Shown here one piece after another: positions 56,934 through 64,000 of a DNA stretch of 64,000 bases. The position numbers were made by a program, and so were the translations under genes. The DNA is from Hyaloscypha bicolor E (Eukaryota > Ascomycota > Leotiomycetes > Helotiales > Hyaloscyphaceae): positions 194,208 through 258,207 of the forward strand of contig NW_020194692.1 of assembly GCF_002865645.1 (NCBI RefSeq), written 5' to 3'. Numbering within the stretch: position 1 is the stretch's first letter; every line of letters starts with the position of its first letter. The notes beneath the pieces are model-generated. The model was not told the origin of the DNA. It searched no databases and saw only the letters and a program-made list of their open reading frames with translations.

Positions 56934-59078
56934 ATGCGATTCGGTGATTGCGAATCGCCTGCACAACGACGTTGGGGCGTATTAGAGTCCAATCCCGAAA
57001 ATCCAGTGTCTACCTACCACTGGACCAATTGGGAGTATCGAGTGCGATCGTGTCCAGTAGCCTATGAGAGCGCTCGAAAGAAAGAAGGCACCTTCTAGGT
57101 GCGGTAGGGCCCATGCAAACCTGGGAATTCCGGATTATTCCGAAGGCGGATCTACACCACGAGTGTCAGACGTTGATAATTAGTAATGAGAGAATCAGCT
57201 ACATTTATTTTGGTCTTGATATGCTTTGATCTGAACAATTATCGAATTAGAAGGCTGCATTCTTTTTACCAAGGTCACATTACGCTACTCTCCAACCCCA
57301 TAATCCAGATTTTGTTATCTCTAAACTCCTTTTAAGAATTCCCAATTTCATAAATCATGATGATTATATATTCTAAGATAAAGTTAGCTTTTGTTGTCCT
57401 TAAGAATTAACTAGCGCAAGCTCTTAGCGTTCCACGAAAAGGGGGGACCCGAGATTAAGCGAGCCGGTGCCGAGCCCCTGAGGCTCTGCCCCGAAGGATA
57501 AGTAGAACGTCGGAAGTTTAAGCCCGGGTATCCCAGTCCGAAGTAAACACAAATTCCTGATTAACACCATTGACAGTCTTTGCCCCATGCATTGTGACGC
57601 AGGTGGTCTTTCACGTGGGCGGTGTGGCAACAGCACGATGATCTCGCATCCGTATCGAATCAGGCCGGCCATACCGTGACCTGACCAACAACTTAACGCT
57701 TAGTGGCTGGGATTCTGTGGCAGGCACAACCCCCTAAAATGAAGGCTTCGATTGAAATTTGAATCGAATTTGTGCACATTTTGATGAAGTTCGATTTGAT
57801 CTGAAATTCGTCTTCTGTCTGAGGATAAATCCCAAATTCTATTCGGAATTCGACAACTGAATTTGTAAAGTTTAGAGTCCGATTAGCCCAAATTCGACCG
57901 ATTAAAGCGAATCAAAAAGAAGTTTGAAAAGACTGCGGGAGCCTTTGGCTTACTAGAGATTCAGCAAGAGATCTGTATGACTTTTGGGCTCTAATAGGTG
58001 GAGCCTTGTTCAGAATTTTGCCACGTCCAGGGATCTCAGAAGTCTTACTGACGAAGGCATGAGCATGGCAAAGCCTTTTGAGGGCTGCCCCTGACTTGTT
58101 GGGTTCGAGGAAATTGTTAGTATTGCTGACTGTCTCATTGGTACAGCACACTCGTTCAGAGTCTGACCCAGCTACCAGAACGATGCATCAGCGTCCTTCC
58201 AAATATCGTAAAGGGCAGCCAGATGACCATTGACCACAATCGCAAGGTGGAAGAGTGGCTTATGCAAAGTGACCGCAAATGTTATTTGCTACCAATAACC
58301 TTGGATTGATTTTCAACAAGGCGGATATCAGTAAGAGGCGATACACTTGCCAAAGCGTGATACATCAGCTTACCCAGCTTCTCTCCCCCTCTTGGTTTCG
58401 ATCTATTCGTCGTCGGAAATCCCTTCGAAGATTCAGAAATAAAACGCTGATTGAACGAGAATGATCCACACATGTATATTATTCGCCAAGGAGGTAGGCG
58501 ACTTGGATTCTTCTTCTCTAATGAGTCCGCCAGCACCAACATTTTTCACCGGAGAAAGAATACGTGGAACATTGAGTACACTTCAACGATGGGCAGTAGA
58601 GCTGTACGAATCAGACAAGAGACAAAAGAGATGCTAGTGTCAACGGCACTTTGTCCTGACTCCTAAGTTGTCGAGAGCTCTCTGTGGTTTTTCTAGGACT
58701 CGGAGAAAGGAAAGATTAGGCAGGGCAAAAGAAAGTGATCAGATCGAAGAGGAATAAGGCTCATGGTGTGCAGTACCTCCCAGTGGCAGGTCGGATGCCG
58801 CATGGATTTTCAACAGGAGAGAAGAGCGTGGCAATGGCCGTAGCTGTGTGGTACTAAACTTTGTAGTCTAGGAGGGATGGGTGCCCTCATCATCCGTCGC
58901 CTCCATATCAATAAGTTTCTCTTTAACCTATTGTGTCCGCTCCTTATCGTGATCAATACCAGCAGTGGTTGATTGAGTTGGTACAGGTGTTAGGCTATCA
59001 GTTGTTGATCTCCTGGCTTCAGCCGCTTCTTCAAGCCGCCTTCCCCTCTTCATCAAAGCCACCAACACCTCCTCCTCA
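56934..59078. other. Intergenic, no supported gene
   Basis: Short frames only (57424..57672, 57912..58151, 58279..58666), none with a motif. About 57730-57905 is rich in GAATTC/TCGAAT-type words and could be an old repeat. No terminal structure was confirmed. Confidence 0.4.
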
Positions 59079-59841
59079 TCAAGGTTGCATTCCCCAAGCT
59101 TGAAAGGCCTTCTTTGCGTTGTATATAAAAACAGCACCTTCCAACCAGCAGTATATGAAGGAAAAGACTATCACCGCAAGTTAGCAACATACTCTCACAC
59201 TTCAATGAAGGATAAGGCTTACATAACAAGGAACCTCAAGCTAATACCTATCATTTCCACAATAAATATCGTCAGAAGAGCAGTGTCGCATTTTTTCTCC
59301 ATCTCCTTGTCCCCAGATCCATCGCAAGCAACATGGTCCAGCAGCATCCGCATCATATTAGTCACTCCAATTCGACGAGTGAAACACCCTTAAACAAATC
59401 GTAGAATGTATTTAGTAGTCATGGGTATTCTTGCCAGCCTTTCATGCGAGGTATAAATTGAAGGCGCTCCAGAAGATGTTGATGGCAATCTAAACCTCGA
59501 TTGTCATGAATGGTTGATATATACTAGAATTACAACCCTTTTTATCCCCACGAAGACCTTCTCGTATGATTCTCTATTCTGCCCCTTTTGGTAGTCATCC
59601 AAAGGTGCAGTAAGAGTGATCGTGTATCCCTATAACCCCGAGCCCAATCCTCCAATTGAGGCGACAAAGGCAGACCATATAGTATCAATATGTGCAGCGG
59701 AGCCTTTCTCCTCCTCCAAGTATCCATTTCTAGGAGGTCATGTAGTTCGTCATTAGAGGGATTCGACTGGGGATCTCTTTGAGGAGGTTCGGCGGCTTCG
59801 ACATCTGCGTGGTTCAGAGGGGCCGCCTCTGGGTTCGACAT
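59079..59841 (-). CDS. Small membrane protein, 5' exons uncertain
   Basis: The 3' part is convincing: exon 59356 or earlier..59248 joins 59167..59079 across an 80-nt intron (CTAAC branch) and reads CDTALLTIFIVEMI|VFSFIYCWLEGAVFIYNAK, two adjacent hydrophobic helices, then KKAFQAWGMQP and stop. Upstream, in frame, a basic C-F-T-R-R-I-G-V-T-N-M-M-R segment suggests more coding exon. The ATG at 59841 starts an acidic/Asn-Pro-rich frame (MSNPEAAPLN) that could be exon 1, but the exons between 59560 and 59390 cannot be fixed by eye. The family is not recognised. Membrane location is the only property supported. Confidence 0.4.
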
Positions 59842-60165
59842 TCTGCAGATTTACAGAGCGGGGTTACGGATTGTCATGGGAATAGGAAGGGAGAGCATTC
59901 GGTGTTGGAGAGCAGCACTTTGTGGGTTCTTCGTGATGTCCAAGGCTTCAAGGAGGTAAAAATGTATGTGAATTCTGAGTTTGATTTGTGTCGCGTTCTT
60001 CCACGAGGCTGCTTCTATTTTTAGAATCAATGATCACCGGCAGCCTCGCCCCTACACACTAGGTTGACAGTATCTCGAGCCTTGTCGTTATCAACGAACA
60101 ACAAACAATTTCCACATCAATCAGCGAGGTTTTGCGCGTTCGGATAGACTACGTCTCTAAGCTAT

Positions 60166-61977
60166 ATGGAGCCTATATCTATTCTGACCTCCGTTTCGGG
60201 CGCAAGCCGTGCTGCCCTCGCACTATCGACAACCCTCTTCAGTTTCGTCCAAGCAACGAGAAACATTGATCAAAATGTCCGGTCCTTGTATGACGAGGTT
60301 ACTGGTCTCAGTCGTACTATCGATGCCATCAGCAGCAGTTTGAGAACCGCAGACATCGAGACACCAAAGCAGACTCAGCGTAACCATGACCTCTGGCGGT
60401 CGGTGGATGCGTCGCTAGGTGATTGTCGTGTTGTTCTTGACAGCATGCACAAGACTCTACAAAGCGTCAAGAAAACTGGGTCAAATGTAGCTGCGCAAAT
60501 GCTCCGGGCTTTCAAACTCAACTGGAAGGAAGATGAAATCAAAACCTTGCGGTCCCAAATTCAGAGCCAGAACGCGGCGCTTCAGTAAGGATAATAGAGT
60601 TCATACGTTCTTCGATCCCAGATTTCGAGACACTCTACTCCCAAGAAAAGGGGAATACACAAAAGGCTTACTGACTGATGTTCTAGACTCGCTCTGCAAG
60701 CAATCAACGTGTGAGTCGAGTCGAGTCACTTCAATATACTCGTACAATTATCTTGGCAAGCTCACTAATGAAATATTAGCCATCTCACTTCAATCGCTCC
60801 ACATATAGTGATAGATGATCTTGTGCCAAGATTCGAGATACTCACAGACATGATTATGCAGTTATCACTGTCGAAGACTTCAGACAAGCCGCAAGAGGAT
60901 CCTCAGAGCTCCGGCACAATTTCTGTGCCTAAGCGACCACCCAGTCTGACAAATCTAGTTTTCTCCGCAAAAGATGTTCTCGACCAGGCCAGATCTACTA
61001 TAGAGCAAAGCGAGGAAGGCTCTGACGATAGCTCTACTATCACCGTGATGCTTCACCACCTAGATCTCCTCGAGCAAGACTTGCAAAGCAATCTTGCAAT
61101 GCATTCGGGAGGCCAGTGGTCTAGGCCTCGGACGGAACCGGAACATCATGAATTTGTCCAAAACTGGGTCTCCTCTGCACCCATGGGGGCCAACACAGGT
61201 CGGTCTGACTCAACATCTACTATTGGTGGTGATAGCCCATCCTTCGACGAAGACTCCGATGAGGACGATGACCTTGACTATGAGATTCTGCAAGAATTCT
61301 TGAAGAGAGGCTTTGCCAACTACGAAAAGGGTGACTGGGCAAATGCTGAGCTATATATACGCCGTGCAATTGACTCTTCGAAAACGCTCCCCTTGGACAA
61401 AGTCCGTCTCAAGGGGATTGATCTGGAAGCAGCTCAATTTCAAATCGCTATCTGTGCGTTCCATCAGAAGAGATTCGATGAAGCGGATGTAGAAACACTT
61501 GAATTGAGAACAGCCCGACCTGCATCCAATGAACCTAAGAATACCACGCTACGGCGCATTCTGTCGGTTTATCTCTTTGCTGAGATCTGTTTCGAGAGAA
61601 AAAAGCTGGAGGATGCTCACAAGTGCTGTCGGAAAGCACGGTCAATGAGGCGAAAGCTTTTAGGGGAGACTGTGTGGCTAGAAACGAACTGTTTTACCCT
61701 TTTATCAGCGATTGCAGCAGCCCAGGGAGACAATCTTACGGCAGAGGTATACCGAGACAAAGCGAGAGCATCCACTACCGCCGACTCTCCTTTGAAACTG
61801 GAACAGGAACAGGAATCTGAAATTCGATCGGCGAGACTTGACAGCATTATTCGAACGTGGGATGGAATAGCGCCTACTCAACCTCGCCCTGAAGTGCCCA
61901 TATTCAATGAGTTAATCTCTCCTCTCTTTTCAAGTCCCCATAGGCACAAGCTCTTGTGTGGTAGAACCCTGGACTAA
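60166..61977 (+). CDS. STAND-type N-terminal domain plus TPR-like helices, no nucleotide-binding domain
   Basis: Exons 60166..60584, 60687..60710 (24 nt) and 60780..61977 join in phase to 546 residues. Residues 1-140 start MEPISILTSVSGASRAALAL and match the helical domain that opens many fungal STAND proteins (PigL_N-like, PF17111). The middle (about 150-320) is acidic and probably disordered. The last ~220 residues contain helical pairs with FANYEKGDWANAELYIRRAI and the repeats SVYLFAEICFERKKLEDAHKC and AIAAAQGDNLTAEVYRDKA, typical of TPRs. No Walker A or B is present, so this is either a stand-alone adaptor-like protein or a decayed NLR whose NB domain was lost. All phases agree, so the gene looks intact. 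Confidence 0.75.
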
Positions 61978-62029
61978 CTCGTTGCACACCATGCAGCCCT
62001 AGCGAATATAACATCTACGTCACTCGAGA
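61978..62029. other. Short spacer
   Basis: A 52-nt spacer between the stop of the TPR-type gene and the next relic. Nothing else visible. Confidence 0.5.
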
Positions 62030-62440
62030 GTGTCAACACAGGGCTGTGGTTGTATACTTTTATTCCACGGTTTTCTCTCAGGTACCAGAGCATGAAGAGT
62101 TAGCCAAGCAATTTGCCGAGTGAGTTCTCAAATCCCTTCGATGCAATTTCAGATGAGGAAAACTTTACATCGGTACTTTTAAGTGTTGACTAGGGAACTC
62201 TAGCTATGCTGCTGCTTTTAGCAAGGCAATATTTATACATCTTAAAAGTTCAATCCAAGCTCACCCATTATTTTATCTCAATCTGAAGGATGTCGGTCTT
62301 ACTTTTGGTACTGGGGTTCGTGGTATTACGCGTCAAGATATGTTGGAGTTGTACGAGGCACTCAAAAAGTACGCTAGATAGTCCTCTATATTTACAAACT
62401 GTCATGTAAGCAAGCCAGGCCGCTCGCAAGAGCAAGACTA
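62030..62440 (+). pseudogene. Unplaced coding remnant
   Basis: Plus-strand frames read VPEHEELAKQFAE (about 62081-62120), then after a GTGAGT...CTAG interval NSSYAAAFSKAIFIHLKSS, LFYLNLKDVGLTFGTGVRG and DMLELYEALKKYA (62193-62380). Composition and word pattern look like real protein, but the splice would change the frame and stops surround it. It may be the remains of a gene downstream of the TPR-type gene, or an extra exon of that gene. Family unknown. Confidence 0.3.
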
Positions 62441-63150
62441 CTTAGTTTGCGAAGAGAGTATCGGCATGATGAACGTTGGAGGCGCAGAGCATTGATTGTG
62501 TTTCTCGGAGATATTTATTCAACTTCCGTCCTTTGCAAACAGCTGCAACTCGAGATTGTGGTGGTCAGATTATTAGATAACTTAACACTGGAAGCGCAGC
62601 TATTTCCAAAAGTTCGTCTGACCTAGTCCTTCCCATGTAAAATCAAAATGAACTCGCTTGAGATATACTCCGTCGCCAACGGGGCGATGCTTGGGGCGGA
62701 CGATTTGATGGATTTCTTTCAATTCCTGGACGATGCATGGATGGCGGACATTATGGTGGCATCGGACCCACAAGTCAGTACGATGACGGGAGATTGATGT
62801 GTAGTTTATACGATACACGATGGTGTTAGGAAACCCGGTGCGAAGTGTCGTTGCGTCGAACAGAGTGGTTTTGAGGAAAGGTTATGCTCCGTTTCCGGTC
62901 CTGTCAATGAACAACCTCAATCGGGAACGGAGCAACTCCCATCAAAGGCACAGCACTGGCACCATGAATCTGGCGGTTGTATTTTAGGACAGTCTCCTGG
63001 ACTTTTCTATGTCGCTTCAATCTACCCAATTTTCTTCATTTGCTGAGATCCAGTGCCGACGTCGTCGAAAAGTCCATCGCTCGCTTCTTCGGTTTCGATT
63101 CCGCCAGGCGGCCATTAGCCTATTACTGCCATAGCGCCGGGCCAGCAAGC
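62441..63150. other. Intergenic, no supported gene
   Basis: Short frames (62600..62818 minus) without motif; no repeat seen. Confidence 0.45.
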
Positions 63151-64000
63151 ATGGGAAAGCACGAGAACCACGTGTCAAAGCATCAGAACGTCCACAAGTC
63201 AGAAGCAGACAATGGAAACCTGGACCATGGAAAAGATACTTCCCTGAAAGACTCAACAAGAACCCCTGCGGAGGAGGAATGGGAATACGTCACTGGATAT
63301 AGGATTACAGGCTCATTGTTGTAATGGGTGCATGCACTGTGGCTACCTTTCTCATGTTCTTGGACACCTCAATTGTTGCGAAACTAAGTCCAGAGCTCAC
63401 CTCTCTAGTCGTAATCCTTTCCCTTACAGACATCGGCTGGCATGGGACTGCCTGCTATATTAATAACTAGCTAGATAGGCAACCACCAACATTGAATATA
63501 TGGAATACTAATAATTAATCTCGTAGGTGTATATTGCAACTATTGCCGGGTGAATTCTACAATCAATTCGATTCAAAGGTCAGGGTTTTAATTAGGAAAA
63601 CCCTAGTCTGCCCCCTTGTTGACTTCTACTTAGTACACCTTCATAATCCTCTCAGTGGTGTTTGAGCTTTGCTCTTTAATGTGAGGTGCAGCTGTGTCCT
63701 TGGAGATGCTGACCATTGGTCGAGCTGTTGCTGGGTTGGGCGGATCCGGCATGATGATGGGGGACTGATGATTCTCCCAGCCTTTATTCCTAATGAAAAA
63801 AGTGCCGCTCATCTGGGGTTATGCTGGGCTATAAGTCTCCTCTCCTACCACTCGAGATACCTAGTACTGGCCATCTGAATTCAGGCTGCCAAATGGGTGT
63901 TGTAATCGGGCCGCTAATTCAGGGTGCATTAACTCAATGTGCGAGCTGGCGATGGTGTTGGTCGTCCCTTTACCCATACCAAATCTGCGGAACTATGAAA
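63151..64000 (+). pseudogene. MFS drug-efflux transporter (DHA2, 14-helix) relic, truncated at the window edge
   Basis: From the ATG at 63151 the frame gives the acidic N-terminal tail usual in DHA2 pumps (EEEWEYVTGYRI) and stops at 63322-63324. In another frame, helix 1 follows as MGACTVATFLMFLDTSIVAK, and then TDIGWHGTACY. Later blocks include VFELCSLM-stop-GAA, MLTIGRAVAGLGGSGMM (about 63700-63760), and GVVIGPLIQGALTQCASWRW (about 63897-63955), the TMS4-5 antiporter motif of this family. Several frame changes and a TGA inside a helix show decay. The remaining gene lies to the right of the window. Confidence 0.65.

Overview
The window looks like nuclear DNA of a filamentous ascomycete (Pezizomycotina). 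The protein-coding genes carry short GT-AG introns of about 46-80 nt with CTAAC/CTGAC-like branch points. They encode fungal family types: HET, NACHT/STAND, patatin, a GH18 chitinase, Utp16. Transposons show AT-rich, C-to-T-type decay like repeat-induced point mutation (RIP). A Leotiomycete-like genome is a reasonable guess, but the sequence read by eye does not prove it. Exon coordinates below come from reading splice sites by hand and checking that phases join and total length divides by three.

Layout. 1-11,385: gene-poor DNA with two C2H2 zinc-finger genes, a broken short-chain dehydrogenase and a decayed HET gene. 11,386-16,158: a nine-exon gene of about 1,445-1,449 codons, with an N-terminal zinc-binding motif, a P-loop GTPase, a RING-like finger, a patatin lipase domain and two C-terminal ubiquitin-interacting-type motifs, followed by a broken zinc-finger relic. 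17,163-20,034: a conserved island, a Utp16-type ribosome-biogenesis gene divergent from a TPR/Sel1-like gene. 20,153-29,106: an accessory block with a small hAT-type non-autonomous element, a second decayed HET gene, and a NACHT STAND gene. A 3.5-kb hAT transposon sits in that STAND gene exactly at an exon-intron border. 29,107-33,508: transposon debris, including a poly-C-ended inverted-repeat element. 33,803-46,204: mostly intact genes, all on the minus strand (GNAT acetyltransferase, secreted GH18 chitinase, multi-pass membrane protein, molybdopterin oxidoreductase, nitrilase, J-like protein, CECR5-type HAD hydrolase). 46,205-50,647: an ankyrin relic and empty DNA. 50,648-56,933: a tandem pair of full-length paralogues (640 and 643 residues) of a family I do not recognise, separated by a 191-bp MITE. 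56,934-64,000: a small membrane-protein gene, a gene with a STAND-type N-terminus plus TPR-like helices and no nucleotide-binding domain, and a broken MFS transporter running off the right edge.

Taken together, the window mixes housekeeping genes with fungal self/non-self or NLR-like genes, several of them dead. The strongest candidates for something new are the GTPase-RING-patatin-UIM protein, the tandem unknown family, and the transposon insertion that duplicates a splice donor. No RNA genes, CRISPR arrays or secondary-metabolite backbone genes could be supported.
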